Part shown: positions 43,834-55,707 of the stretch, piece after piece
How positions within the stretch are numbered: position 1 is the first letter of the stretch
How the letters are laid out: the number at the start of each line of letters is the position of its first letter
From: Burkholderia cepacia ATCC 25416
GTDB taxonomy: Bacteria; Pseudomonadota; Gammaproteobacteria; Burkholderiales; Burkholderiaceae
Direction: 5' to 3'
Length of the DNA stretch: 64,000 nucleotides
NCBI RefSeq assembly: GCF_001411495.1
Contig: NZ_CP012982.1
Location: 682,001-746,000, forward strand
Notes under the pieces: generated by a model
Told to the model about the DNA's origin: nothing
The model's input: only the letters and a program-made list of their open reading frames with translations
The model's database searches: none
Made by a program: the position numbers and the translations under genes

Positions 43834-45366
43834 ATGAAGTCATTCACGCTGCCCGCCACGCTGCGCCGCCATACGGCGTCGATCGTGGCACGCATTCTGT
43901 CGCCCCGCGGCGTACTCGTTGCGGGGATTTTGCTGCTGATGTTCAGCTGGGGGCTTTCCACGGCGCTTTTAATCGAGGCGCGGCGCGATGCATATGACCA
44001 TGCGGTCGAAAATGCACGCAACCTGATGCTGCTGATCGAACGCGATATCGCGCGCAATATCGAGCTCTACGATTTGTCGCTGCAGAACGTCCTCGACGGC
44101 GTGGCCGATCCGGAACTGACGACATTGCCGCCCCGCCAGCGCCATCGGCTGCTGTTCGACCGCGCCGCCACCGGCGAATATCTCGGGTCGCTGTTCGTGA
44201 TGGATGCGCACGGCAATATCGTGATCGATTCGAGCGCGTCGCCCGCGCGGCAAGGCAACTTTGCGGATCGCGACTATTTCACCGTGCACCGCAACGATGT
44301 CGCGCAGGGCCTCTACATCAGCCGGCCGTACGCATCCCGGCTGCGCGGCGGCGCGCTGACGATCGCGCTCAGCCGCCGGATCACGCTGCCCGACGGCTCG
44401 TTCGGCGGCATCGTCGTCGGCACGCTCAGCATCGACTACTTCCGCGCGCTGCTCGACGGCCTCGCGGTCGGCAAGCACGGCAGCGCGGCAATCGCCGAGC
44501 TCAACGGCACGCTCGTGAGCCGCCTGCCCTACGACGCGCGCGTGGTCGGCATCGACCTGCGCAGGTCGCCGCTGTTCATCGAGGCGCTGCGCAGGCGGGA
44601 AGGCGTGCTGTCGGGCGTCGGCAGCATCGACGGCGTGCGGCGCGTCTATGTTTACAAGCATCTCGCCGGCCTGCCGCTGATCGTCGACGTCGCGCCCGCC
44701 GAGGTCGACATCTACGCGTCGTGGCGCCACCGCGCGATCTGGACCGTCGTGCTGATGTGCCTGTTCACCGGGTTCATCGCGTGGGGATCGCTGGCGCTGT
44801 CGCGCGAACTGACGCGCCGGCAGGTCGCCGAATCGAAGCTGTACCGGCTCGCGCACACCGATGCGCTGACGGGCCTCGACAACCGCGGCACGTTCGACAC
44901 GGTGCTCGCGAAGGAGGCGCAGCGTGCGTCACGCAGCGGCCGCCCGCTGTCGGTGCTGTTCGTCGACGTCGATCACTTCAAGGCGTTCAACGACTACTAC
45001 GGCCACCCGGCCGGCGACGACGTGCTGCGGCGCGTCGCGCAAACCGCGTCGCGCTGCCTGCGTCGCGACGGCGATCACGTCGCGCGCTACGGCGGCGAAG
45101 AATTCGTCGTCACGCTGCCCGACACCGATGCGCAAGGCGCGCTGACCGTCGCCGAAGGCATCCGGCGCGCGATCGCGGAGCTCGGCATCGAGCACGTGAA
45201 AAGCCCGTACGGGCGTGTCACGGCGAGCATCGGCGCGGCGACCGCCGCCGACGGCCGCCTGAACGCCGCGACGCTGCTGCGGCGTGCCGACGAGGCGCTG
45301 TACCGCGCGAAGTCCGGCGGACGCAACCGCGTGCTGGAAGCGCGGCCGGGCACCGCGGACGCATGA
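43834..45366 (+). CDS. Membrane-anchored diguanylate cyclase with a periplasmic Cache-like sensor
   Basis: The 510-aa protein has a first membrane helix (about residues 23-45), a periplasmic sensor region (about 50-290, with ADRDYFTVHRNDVAQGLYIS of the double-Cache type), a second helix (about 304-325) and a GGDEF domain (about 345-505) with the active GGEEF loop (RYGGEEFVVTLPD) and the DVDHFKAFNDYYGH motif. It makes cyclic di-GMP, so biofilm and motility control are likely. MKSFTLP is the start after a GAGGA site; upstream open frame is not coding. No EAL domain is present. Confidence 0.94.
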   Translation: MKSFTLPATLRRHTASIVARILSPRGVLVAGILLLMFSWGLSTALLIEARRDAYDHAVENARNLMLLIERDIARNIELYDLSLQNVLDGVADPELTTLPPRQRHRLLFDRAATGEYLGSLFVMDAHGNIVIDSSASPARQGNFADRDYFTVHRNDVAQGLYISRPYASRLRGGALTIALSRRITLPDGSFGGIVVGTLSIDYFRALLDGLAVGKHGSAAIAELNGTLVSRLPYDARVVGIDLRRSPLFIEALRRREGVLSGVGSIDGVRRVYVYKHLAGLPLIVDVAPAEVDIYASWRHRAIWTVVLMCLFTGFIAWGSLALSRELTRRQVAESKLYRLAHTDALTGLDNRGTFDTVLAKEAQRASRSGRPLSVLFVDVDHFKAFNDYYGHPAGDDVLRRVAQTASRCLRRDGDHVARYGGEEFVVTLPDTDAQGALTVAEGIRRAIAELGIEHVKSPYGRVTASIGAATAADGRLNAATLLRRADEALYRAKSGGRNRVLEARPGTADA

Positions 45367-45529
45367 CATCGCGCTGACGTGACGCGAAACCGCGCGGCGG
45401 CCGGCCCCGCCGGACGACCGCGCCGTGGACAGCCCTGCCGCGTTCGGCTAGCGTTACGTCTGCTGCGCATGCGGCGCGGCGCCGGCCCGCGCAGGCCGCG
45501 ATGCGCGTTCCGGCCACTCCAGCTCCGTC

Positions 45530-48263
<2,734 letters not shown>

Positions 48264-48278
48264 GTCGCCTCGCTCGAC

Positions 48279-48308
48279 GCCGTGCCGCATCGCTGGATGC
48301 GGCACGGC
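48279..48308 (+). terminator. Hairpin downstream of argG
   Basis: GCCGTGCCGCATC pairs perfectly with GATGCGGCACGGC (13 bp) over a 4-base loop, starting 15 bp after the argG stop. No U-run follows, so it may stop transcription with Rho or protect the 3' end. Confidence 0.6.
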
Positions 48309-48534
48309 CGGGCAGGCTGCGCGGGTTGATCCTCTTCTTCACGCACGCAGCCTGCCGCTCCCTCCCTCTCCCCCGCCTTTCCGCTTCCCCTTCCGCAATT
48401 GCATCACGCCGCGTAGCGCACCGACGGCACGGCACCGCCGCACCAGTCATGGCAAGCTGCGAGTCATCTCGATGCATGAAGCCGGGCGTGCTCGCGATAC
48501 GCGCCGGCCCGGCGTCCCGGCCCACCGGCCGCGC

Positions 48535-49845
48535 CTACGAGTGATGCCGCACGCCCGGCACGGCCGCTTCCCTCGCACCCTTGCGGCTCAGCATCAGCGT
48601 GACGACCGCCGACACCGCGAGCGTGCCCGCCACCACGTAGAGCCCCGCGGCATAACCGCCCGTCACGTGCTTCAGCCAGCCGATCGCGAACGGCCCGACG
48701 AACCCGCCGAGGTTGCCGATCGAGTTGATCATCGCGATGCCGGCCGCCGCGCCGGCACCCGACAGGAAAGCGCTCGGCATCGCCCACAGCGGCGCCTTCG
48801 CGGCACTGATCCCGATGTTGACGACGACCAGCGCGAGCACGGTGAGCAGCGCGGTGCCCGCCTGCCCCGCAAACACGAAGCCGATGCACGCGAGCACGCA
48901 CGGAATCACGACGTGCCAGGTGCGCTCGCCGCTGCGATCCGAATGCCGCGCCCAGGCGATCATCGCGACGACCGCGGCGATGCTCGGGATGCCGGTGAGC
49001 AGACCCGTCTGCAGCGCGGTGAAGCCGAACTGCTTGACCATCAACGGCGCCCACAGGCCGAGCGTGTACAGCCCCGCCGACGTGCCGAAGTAGATCAGCG
49101 CAAGCGCCAGCACGCGCGGATCGCGCAGCGCCTGCCACGCGCCGGCGGTATGTCCGGCATGCGTGTGGCGCGCATCGGCTTCGGCTTTCAGCTTCGCGAC
49201 CAGCCAGTCGCGCTCGCCCGCCCGCAGCCATGCGGCCTTCGACGGCGAATCGGTCAGGCACCTGAGCACGACGAAGCCGAGCACGACCGCCGGCAGCGCT
49301 TCGACGATGTACAGCATCTGCCAGTCGGCGAGCCCGAACATCGGCGGCATCTGCATGATCGCGCCCGACAGCGGCGAACCGATCGCGGTCGAGATCGGCG
49401 CGGCCGCCATGAACCACGCGGCGGCCACCGCGCGCTGCTTCGCGGGAAACCACAGGCTCAGGTACAGGATGATGCCGGGGAAGAATCCGGCCTCGGCCAT
49501 GCCGAGCAGGAAGCGCAGCACGTAGAAGCTCGTCGGCCCGGACGCGAATGCGGACACGGCCGACACGATCCCCCACGTGATCATCACGCGTGCGATCCAG
49601 ATGCGCGCGCCGACGCGATGAAGAATCAGGTTGGACGGCACTTCGAACAGGAAGTAGCCGATGAAGAACAGGCCGCCGCCGAACCCGAACGCGGTCGGCG
49701 ACAGGCCGATCGCCTTGTTCATCGTCATCGCGGCAAAGCCGACGTTGACGCGATCGAGAAAGCTGACGAAATAAAGCAGCATCACGAACGGAATGATGCG
49801 CCACATCAGTTTCCGCGCGACGCGGGTTTCCAGATCCGCTTGCAT
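48535..49845 (-). CDS. MFS transporter, anion:cation symporter (ACS) family
   Basis: The 436-aa protein has about 12 helices and the ACS signatures FLDRVNVGFAAMTMNKAIGL in the first loop and FFIGYFLFEVPSNLILHRVG. The family includes tartrate, phthalate, glucarate and malate-type uptake proteins. AAGGAGGAG precedes the ATG. The neighbouring dehydrogenase acts on tartrate or malate, so uptake of a dicarboxylic or hydroxy acid is likely. It is 218 bp downstream of that gene on the same strand. Confidence 0.9.
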   Translation of the reverse strand: MQADLETRVARKLMWRIIPFVMLLYFVSFLDRVNVGFAAMTMNKAIGLSPTAFGFGGGLFFIGYFLFEVPSNLILHRVGARIWIARVMITWGIVSAVSAFASGPTSFYVLRFLLGMAEAGFFPGIILYLSLWFPAKQRAVAAAWFMAAAPISTAIGSPLSGAIMQMPPMFGLADWQMLYIVEALPAVVLGFVVLRCLTDSPSKAAWLRAGERDWLVAKLKAEADARHTHAGHTAGAWQALRDPRVLALALIYFGTSAGLYTLGLWAPLMVKQFGFTALQTGLLTGIPSIAAVVAMIAWARHSDRSGERTWHVVIPCVLACIGFVFAGQAGTALLTVLALVVVNIGISAAKAPLWAMPSAFLSGAGAAAGIAMINSIGNLGGFVGPFAIGWLKHVTGGYAAGLYVVAGTLAVSAVVTLMLSRKGAREAAVPGVRHHS

Positions 49846-50063
49846 GTGTCTCCTCCTTCGAGGTCGAGCCGTGCTCTGTCCGTGAATGCTCGCCGGTGCC
49901 GCCGCGAAACGGGCGCCGGGGCGCCCGGGTGCCCGGCTCGCGTCGGATGCGCGAGTCGCGGGCAGGAAAACGGGGGAACGATGAACGGGAGACAGCCGGT
50001 GACCGGTTGCGCACGCGCGCCGCCGCTAAGTCGCGGCCCGCCCGCCCATCGCCGCCCGTGTCA

Positions 50064-51146
50064 TCAGGCGGCGATCGCCGCGTTCGCGACACGCTCGCAG
50101 ACAGCCGCCGTCACCTGCGCGGTCGTCGCGCTGCCGCCGAGATCGCGCGTGTGCAGCGACGGGTCGGACGTCACCGCCTCGATCGCCTGCATCACGCGCG
50201 CGGCGGCTTCCGCTTCGCCGAGGTGGTCGAGCAGCATCACGACCGACCAGAACGTGCCGACCGGATTCGCGAGCCCCTTGCCCATGATGTCGAACGCGGA
50301 GCCATGGATCGGCTCGAACATCGACGGATAACGGCGCTCGGGATCGATGTTGCCGGTCGGTGCGATGCCGAGGCTGCCGGCGAGCGCGGCCGCGAGATCG
50401 CTGAGGATGTCCGCGTGCAGGTTGGTCGCGACGATCGTGTCGAGCGACGCCGGCCGGTTGACCATGCGCGCGGTCGCCGCGTCGACAAGCTCCTTGTCCC
50501 ACGTCACGTCGGGAAACTCCTGCGCGACCTGCTTCGCGATCTCGTCCCACATCACCATCGCGTGCCGCTGCGCGTTGCTCTTCGTGATCACGGTCAGCAG
50601 CTTGCGCGGACGCGACTGCGCGAGTCGGAACGCGAAGCGCATGATGCGTTCGACGCCGGCGCGCGTGAGGATCGACACGTCGGTCGCGGCCTCGATCGGA
50701 TGGCCCTGGTGCACACGGCCGCCGACGCCCGCATATTCGCCCTCGGAATTCTCGCGGACGATCACCCAGTTCAGGTCGCCGGGCCCGCAGCGCTTCAGCG
50801 GCGCGTCGATACCGGGCAGGATGCGCGTCGGTCGCACGTTCGCATACTGGTCGAAGCCCTGGCAGATCTTCAGGCGCAGTCCCCACAGCGTCACGTGATC
50901 GGGCACCTCGGGGTCACCCGCCGAGCCGAACAGGATCGCGTCCTTGCCGCGCAGCGCGTCGAGGCCGTCGGCCGGCATCATCGCGCCGTGCTCGCGGTAG
51001 TAATCGGCGCCCCAGTCGAAATCCTCGAACTCGAACGCGAAGCGGTCGCTGCCGCGGGCCAACGCCTCCAGCACCTGCTTGCCGGCCGGCACCACTTCCT
51101 TGCCGATCCCGTCGCCGGGAATCGTTGCGATACGGTAGGTCTTCAT
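50064..51146 (-). CDS. Tartrate dehydrogenase/decarboxylase or D-malate dehydrogenase (isocitrate/isopropylmalate family)
   Basis: The 360-aa enzyme is a NAD-dependent beta-decarboxylating dehydrogenase. IPGDGIGKEVVPAG near residue 10, VVRENSEGEYAGVGGRVHQG (substrate loop), ADILSDLAAALAGSLG (metal Asp residues) and EPIHGSAFDIMGKGLANP are family motifs. The details around the loop match TtuC/DmlA. It oxidises tartrate or D-malate with Mg/Mn. The ATG at 51146 has GAGGA at good spacing (MRMKTY would add two residues). The divergent LysR gene and transporter fit a hydroxy-acid utilisation unit. Confidence 0.9.
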   Translation of the reverse strand: MKTYRIATIPGDGIGKEVVPAGKQVLEALARGSDRFAFEFEDFDWGADYYREHGAMMPADGLDALRGKDAILFGSAGDPEVPDHVTLWGLRLKICQGFDQYANVRPTRILPGIDAPLKRCGPGDLNWVIVRENSEGEYAGVGGRVHQGHPIEAATDVSILTRAGVERIMRFAFRLAQSRPRKLLTVITKSNAQRHAMVMWDEIAKQVAQEFPDVTWDKELVDAATARMVNRPASLDTIVATNLHADILSDLAAALAGSLGIAPTGNIDPERRYPSMFEPIHGSAFDIMGKGLANPVGTFWSVVMLLDHLGEAEAAARVMQAIEAVTSDPSLHTRDLGGSATTAQVTAAVCERVANAAIAA

Positions 51147-51218
51147 GCGCACATCCTCGATTGATCATCAGCGTGGAGGCACTTTACCGAACCAGGAGTG
51201 CAGGAACCGGTGCTAGAC

Positions 51219-51238
51219 TCAAAGCATCTTTAACTTGA
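51219..51238. promoter_or_regulatory. LysR-type binding site in the divergent promoter
   Basis: TCAA-N12-TTGA lies between the dehydrogenase and the LysR gene, and AAAG and CTTT within it form a smaller inverted repeat (AAAGCATCTTT). It sits 5 bp before the LysR start, in the normal place for an autoregulating LysR site. Confidence 0.5.
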
Positions 51239-51242
51239 ATTC

Positions 51243-52187
51243 ATGAATCCCGTCATGGCGGATACCGTCCAGCCGGCCGATCTCGGCTTCTTCTCGACGC
51301 TCGCCGCCTCCGGCAGCCTCAGCGCGGCCGCGCGCGAACTCGGGCTAACCGCGGCGGCCGTCAGCAAGCGGCTCACGCAGATGGAACGGCGCGCGGGCGT
51401 CACGCTGGTGAACCGCACGACGCGGCGGATGATGCTGACGCCGGAAGGCGACGTGTATCTCGACTACGCGCGCCGGATCCTCGACCAGATGGACGAACTC
51501 GGCGAGTTGCTCGGCAGCGCGAAGCAGCGTCCGAAGGGGTTGCTGCGCGTGAATGCGACGCTCGGTTTCGGGCGCAGCCACGTCGGCCCGGCGATTTCGC
51601 GCTTCGTCGCGCGGTATCCGGAAGTGTCGGTGCAACTGCAGTTGTCGGTGATGCCGCCGCCGCTCACCGACGACGCGTTCGACGTGTGCATCCGCTTCGG
51701 CGAACCGCCCGATTCGCGTGTCGTCGCGCGGCGGCTCGCACCGAACCGCCGGCTGCTGTGCGCGGCGCCCGCGTATCTCGCGCGGCACGGCACCCCGGGC
51801 ACGCCGCACGACCTGACGCGGCACAACTGCATCGGCATCCGCCAGGGGGACGAGGGTTACGGCGTCTGGCGCCTGACGAGCGGGCGCGGCACGGCGCGTT
51901 ATACGGAAGCCGTGCGGATCAACGGCAACCTGACGACGAACGACGGCGAGATCGCCGTGAAGTGGGCGCTCGACGGGCACGGGATCCTGATGCGCGCGGA
52001 ATGGGATCTGCGCGACTACCTCGCCGACGGGCGCCTGGTCGTCGTGCTGCCCGATCACGAAACGCCGGGCGCCGACATTTATGCGGTGTATGCGCAGCGT
52101 CACCAGATGTCAGCGCGGATTCGGGCGTTCGTGGATTTTCTGGCGGAGGAGCTGGGGCGGTTGAGGACGGTGCAGGAAAAACCGTAA
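51243..52187 (+). CDS. LysR-family regulator of the tartrate/malate locus (DmlR-like)
   Basis: The 314-aa protein has the LysR HTH (about residues 10-70: FFSTLAASGSLSAAARELGL, AAVSKRLTQMERRAGVTLV) and an effector domain with LRVNATLGFGRSHVGPAI and VCIRFGEPPDSRVVARRLAP. This matches DmlR-type regulators that control dicarboxylate genes. It is divergent from the dehydrogenase over the palindrome at 51219. An ATG at 51255 is a possible alternative start. Confidence 0.92.
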   Translation: MNPVMADTVQPADLGFFSTLAASGSLSAAARELGLTAAAVSKRLTQMERRAGVTLVNRTTRRMMLTPEGDVYLDYARRILDQMDELGELLGSAKQRPKGLLRVNATLGFGRSHVGPAISRFVARYPEVSVQLQLSVMPPPLTDDAFDVCIRFGEPPDSRVVARRLAPNRRLLCAAPAYLARHGTPGTPHDLTRHNCIGIRQGDEGYGVWRLTSGRGTARYTEAVRINGNLTTNDGEIAVKWALDGHGILMRAEWDLRDYLADGRLVVVLPDHETPGADIYAVYAQRHQMSARIRAFVDFLAEELGRLRTVQEKP

Positions 52188-52316
52188 GGCCGGATCAAGC
52201 CGCCGTCGCCATATGCGTGCGGCACCGACGACGCTCGACGGCCGAATCGCCCCGCACGTGGCCACGGTTCGCTCCGCATGCGCACGGGCTTGTCTCGCCA
52301 GGGTGGGCATCAAAAG

Positions 52317-52362
52317 GCAAATATTCTGGCGAAACACGGCTCACGATCGCCAGAATATTTGC
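52317..52362. repeat. Perfect 16-bp inverted repeat between convergent LysR genes
   Basis: GCAAATATTCTGGCGA is followed after 14 bases by its exact complement TCGCCAGAATATTTGC. The arms have an A/T-rich outer half, unlike the surrounding DNA. It lies between the 3' ends of two convergent genes, so it could terminate both transcripts, although no T-run follows. A protein-binding or recombination site is also possible. Confidence 0.7.
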
Positions 52363-52451
52363 ATCTCGATGCACCGCCCCCGAGCAGGCGCACATGGCCG
52401 CCGCATTTCGCCTCGCGAACGATTGACCGCCCTTCGTTCAGCGCTCCCCGT

Positions 52452-53444
52452 TCACGCCACTGCCACCTGACTCCCCTCGCGATCGTTCATCTCGACGACT
52501 TCCGGCACCAGTTGTCGCGCCATGGCCCCCGCGACGGCCACGCCCTCCCGGTCCCGTTCAAACCGCTCGACGATCCAGTCGACGAACGCGCGCACGCCGG
52601 GCGACACATGCGGGCGCTTCACGTACACGGCCGATACCGCGATCGCACCCGGCCGCCAGCGCGGCAGCACTTCCCGCAACCGCCCCGCGTCGATCAGCGG
52701 CTGCGCGGCGACGCGCGGCGGCTGGATCAGCCCGAGGCCATGCACGCCGCACGCCAGGTACGCCTGCTCGTCCTCCACACTGACGATCCCGTCGAGCCGC
52801 ACCTTGCGCACCGCGCCATCGACGAGGAAATCGAGTTCGGCCGTACGCTGCCCCGGAACCGACGACGTGCCGACCGCACGATGCACGGCCAGATCGTCGA
52901 GCGTGCGCGGTGCGCCGTGGCGGTCGAGATACGCGGGGCTCGCGCATGTCACGCGCTCGAGCGTGCCGAGCCGGCGCGCAACGAGCGACGAATCGGGCAG
53001 TTCGCCAAGCTGGACGCTGCAGTCGATCGCGTCGCCGATGCGATCGGCCGGGCGCCCGGATACGCCCAGCGTCAGCGCCAGATCGGGATGCCGTGCATGG
53101 AACTCGCCGAGCGCGGGCAGCACGATCGCGTCCGCGACCGCCGCCGGCAGCTCGACGCGCAGCGGCCCGCTCGGGTGCAGGGCGGCGCCGCGAATGCTGG
53201 CCTCGAGCTCGTCGACGTCGGCCGTGATGCGCACGCAGCGCCGGTAATACGCGTCGCCTTCGGGCGTCGCCCGCAGCGCGCGCGTCGTACGCACCAGCAA
53301 CGGCATGCCGAGCGCCGTTTCGAGCTCCTGCACGGTCCGCGTCGCGGTGGCGCGCGAAATGCCGAGCGCCTGCGCCGCGCGCGTAAAGCTGTTCATTTCG
53401 ACGATGCGCGTGAAGATGCGCATCGCGCGGATCGGATTGTCCAC
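52452..53444 (-). CDS. LysR-family regulator
   Basis: The 330-aa protein has the LysR HTH (IRAMRIFTRIVEMNSFTR, RATATRTVQELETALGMPLL) and an effector domain with LRVELPAAVADAIVLPALGE and LDFLVDGAVRKVRLDG. I chose the GTG giving MDNPIRAMRIF because AGGGG lies six bases upstream; an upstream ATG at 53459 would add five residues. The C-terminus is about 20 residues longer than usual. No target gene is evident nearby. Confidence 0.9.
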   Translation of the reverse strand: MDNPIRAMRIFTRIVEMNSFTRAAQALGISRATATRTVQELETALGMPLLVRTTRALRATPEGDAYYRRCVRITADVDELEASIRGAALHPSGPLRVELPAAVADAIVLPALGEFHARHPDLALTLGVSGRPADRIGDAIDCSVQLGELPDSSLVARRLGTLERVTCASPAYLDRHGAPRTLDDLAVHRAVGTSSVPGQRTAELDFLVDGAVRKVRLDGIVSVEDEQAYLACGVHGLGLIQPPRVAAQPLIDAGRLREVLPRWRPGAIAVSAVYVKRPHVSPGVRAFVDWIVERFERDREGVAVAGAMARQLVPEVVEMNDREGSQVAVA

Positions 53445-53543
53445 CGGACACCCCTGCATGTTTGCCGCATGCCGCGGCGCACGCTTGCGCGCCCGCCGTG
53501 CATGCGTATCGAGGAACGCCGCGCCGCCGGCGCGGCAGACGGT

Positions 53544-53963
53544 TCAGCCGTTCGCCGCCGCGGCGCCGCGCGCCGGGTCGTCGAGCAGCCGTTGCGCCAG
53601 CGCGAGTGCGTCGTCGCGGGTGGCGGCCGCGTTCAGCGGATAACCCCAGACCTTCTCGAACGCGCCCGAGAACGCGTCGAGCGCCGCGCGCCGCGCGGCG
53701 TCGGGCTCGATCGCGATCATCGCTGAGATCCATTCGTGCGACTGCGCGCGGTTGGCCTTGCTCCACTTCGCGAGCTGCTTGCGCAACTCGTGATCGTCGG
53801 CGCCGCGTTCATTGCCGGACGGCGCATCGTCGGTCAGAAGAACGAACGGTTCGCGACGCGCGAGCAATGCGTCGAGTTCGGCGATCAGGCGGGCGGGGTC
53901 GGTGTGCGTCGAACCGGTGTAACGCAACCAGACAAACGGGAATTCGGTCGTGGTGATGTGCAT
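53544..53963 (-). CDS. 139-aa protein of unknown function behind a Fur-type box
   Basis: The product begins MHITTTEFPFVWLRYTGSTH and contains LIAELDALLARREPFVLLTD and RKQLAKWSKANRAQSHEWIS, then AAIEPDAARR-like sequence and a helical end (AFEKVWGYPLN). It looks like a small alpha/beta cytoplasmic protein; I do not recognise the family. Its main clue is the Fur-box-like palindrome 13 bp upstream of the start, suggesting repression by iron. It lies between an AraC gene and a LysR gene on the same strand. Confidence 0.75.
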   Translation of the reverse strand: MHITTTEFPFVWLRYTGSTHTDPARLIAELDALLARREPFVLLTDDAPSGNERGADDHELRKQLAKWSKANRAQSHEWISAMIAIEPDAARRAALDAFSGAFEKVWGYPLNAAATRDDALALAQRLLDDPARGAAAANG

Positions 53964-53975
53964 GTCGGCCTCCAG

Positions 53976-53992
53976 ATGAGAACGATTCTCAT
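53976..53992. promoter_or_regulatory. Fur-box-like palindrome
   Basis: ATGAGAA-CGA-TTCTCAT is a perfect 7-bp inverted repeat with a 3-bp spacer. It closely resembles the half-sites of the Fur consensus (TGATAATNATTATCA, TGAGAATNATTCTCA variants). It sits in the leader/promoter of the 139-aa gene. Confidence 0.7.
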
Positions 53993-54085
53993 TTTATGGA
54001 TCAAGGCCCGCGGCGTCATTTATCGTCCCGGCCAACCGCTTGCCCGATCCGGCCAATCGCGCCCGAATGGCGTGAGTCGCGCGGT

Positions 54086-54886
54086 TCAGCGTTGCCGGTC
54101 GGTCAGGAATTGCGTCGGCGACTTGCCGGTCGCCTTGCGGAACATCGTCACGAAGCTGCTCGCGCTCTCGTAGCCGAGCTCGATCGCGATCTGGTGCACG
54201 CGGCGGCCGGTCGTCAGCATCCGCAGCGACAGCGCGACGTGCAGCCGCCGGCGCCAGTCGCCGAGGCTCATCCCGAGCTCCTTCGCCGCGAGCCGCGTCA
54301 GGCTGCGCTCGCTGATGCCCGCGCGCCGCGCGAGCTCGGCCAGCGGCGACTTGTCGGCCGGATCGGCGAGCAGATGGTCGATCAGCTTGCGCAGCCGGCG
54401 ATCGGCGGGCATCGGCAGGTACAGGTCCTCGACCGGTGCGGCGACGAGTTCGTCGAGCAGCGTCGCCATCAGCCGCCCCTGCGGCCCGTCGACGTCGTAC
54501 AGGTTCGGAAAGCTCGCCGCCTTCAGCAGCAGTTCGCGCAGCAGCGGCGACACCGACAGCGTGCAGCAGCGCGCGGGGAGGTCGAGGGCGGCATCCGGTT
54601 CGACCAGCACCGCGTAGAACGTCGCGCCGGCCGAGCCGCGCGCCGCGTGCGGAACGTCGCCCGGAATCCATACCGTGCATTGCGGCGGCGCGCTCCACAC
54701 GCCGCCGTCGATCTCGCAATAGATGACGCCGCTCAACGTGTAGAGCAACTGCGCCTGCGGATGGCTGTGCCGCTCGAGCCGCCATTCGGGCTCGACGACC
54801 GAGCCGCCGAACACGACGAGCGGACGCGGCACGTGGAAGACTTCGTCATCCGCTGCGGGATCGGTGGTCGGAGGAAGCTGGCGCAT
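54086..54886 (-). CDS. AraC-family regulator with an N-terminal cupin domain
   Basis: The 266-aa protein has an N-terminal cupin-like sensor (ERHSHPQAQLLYTLSGVIYC, WIPGDVPHAARG, about residues 35-85) and two C-terminal HTH motifs (SPLAELARRAGISERSLTRL and VHQIAIELGYESASSFVTMF). ATGKSPTQFL matches the AraC signature end. It is divergent from the LysE exporter, so it probably controls that exporter. Confidence 0.92.
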   Translation of the reverse strand: MRQLPPTTDPAADDEVFHVPRPLVVFGGSVVEPEWRLERHSHPQAQLLYTLSGVIYCEIDGGVWSAPPQCTVWIPGDVPHAARGSAGATFYAVLVEPDAALDLPARCCTLSVSPLLRELLLKAASFPNLYDVDGPQGRLMATLLDELVAAPVEDLYLPMPADRRLRKLIDHLLADPADKSPLAELARRAGISERSLTRLAAKELGMSLGDWRRRLHVALSLRMLTTGRRVHQIAIELGYESASSFVTMFRKATGKSPTQFLTDRQR

Positions 54887-55067
54887 GAAACGGTGGACGA
54901 TGGAGGAAGCCGGACGCCCTGCCCGCGCGTCCTTTCGTGCTTATACCAGAAAGGCGCCGGCGCGGCCCTGCCGCCCGGGCGGGTGCCCGCGCGGCGTCTG
55001 CAGCCGCCTGCCGATGCGAATACAACGCCCCGATCCCCCGCCGCCGCACCCACCTGCCGGAGCCGTC

Positions 55068-55694
55068 ATGTTCGACCTGACCACGCTGACCACCTTCACG
55101 GCCGTCGTCCTGGGCCTGTTCCTGATTCCCGGCCCCGCCGTGCTGCTCGTGCTGAGCCGCACCGTGCAGGGCGGCCGCAAGACCGGCATCCTGACCGGCC
55201 TCGGCGTCGCCAGCGGCGACTTCGTGCATACGCTGTTCGCGGCCGTCGGCCTGTCGGCGCTGCTGATGACGTCGGCGCTCGCGTTCAATGTCGTGAAGGT
55301 GATCGGCGCCGCGTACCTGATCTATCTCGGCGTGCGCGCGCTGCTGGAGAAGCCGTCCGATCCGTCGCTGCCGAGCGTATCGCCCGTCACCCCGCTCAAG
55401 GCGTACCTGCAGGCGATTCCCGCCGAGGTGCTGAATCCGAAGACGGCGCTGTTCTTCCTCGCGTTCATGCCGCAATTCGTGCATCCGGAACGCGGCTCGA
55501 CGTTCGTGCAGTTCGCGGTGCTCGGGCTGATCTTCGTCGTGCTCAGCTCGCTCTACACGACGCTGATCGCCTGCTCGATCCGTCCGCTCGGCCGCATCGT
55601 GAAGCGGCTCACGTGGCTCACGCGCTGGCAGGGGAAGATCATCGGCTCGATCTTCATCGCGCTCGGGCTGCGCGTGGCCGTGCAGCAGCGCTGA
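55068..55694 (+). CDS. LysE/RhtB-family exporter
   Basis: The 208-aa protein has six hydrophobic segments. FLIPGPAVLLVLSRTVQGGR holds the family PGP motif and GLGVASGDFVHTLFAAVGLS follows. LNPKTALFFLAFMPQFVHPE is the inner signature. It exports amino acids or homoserine lactones. CGGAG precedes the ATG. A methyltransferase gene starts 13 bp after its stop, suggesting co-transcription. Confidence 0.92.
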   Translation: MFDLTTLTTFTAVVLGLFLIPGPAVLLVLSRTVQGGRKTGILTGLGVASGDFVHTLFAAVGLSALLMTSALAFNVVKVIGAAYLIYLGVRALLEKPSDPSLPSVSPVTPLKAYLQAIPAEVLNPKTALFFLAFMPQFVHPERGSTFVQFAVLGLIFVVLSSLYTTLIACSIRPLGRIVKRLTWLTRWQGKIIGSIFIALGLRVAVQQR

Positions 55695-55707
55695 CACGCA
55701 CGGCCGC

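Noticed and set aside
52317..52362. attC-like integron site
   Set aside because: The core-site consensus of integrons is absent, and no integrase or gene cassette is adjacent.
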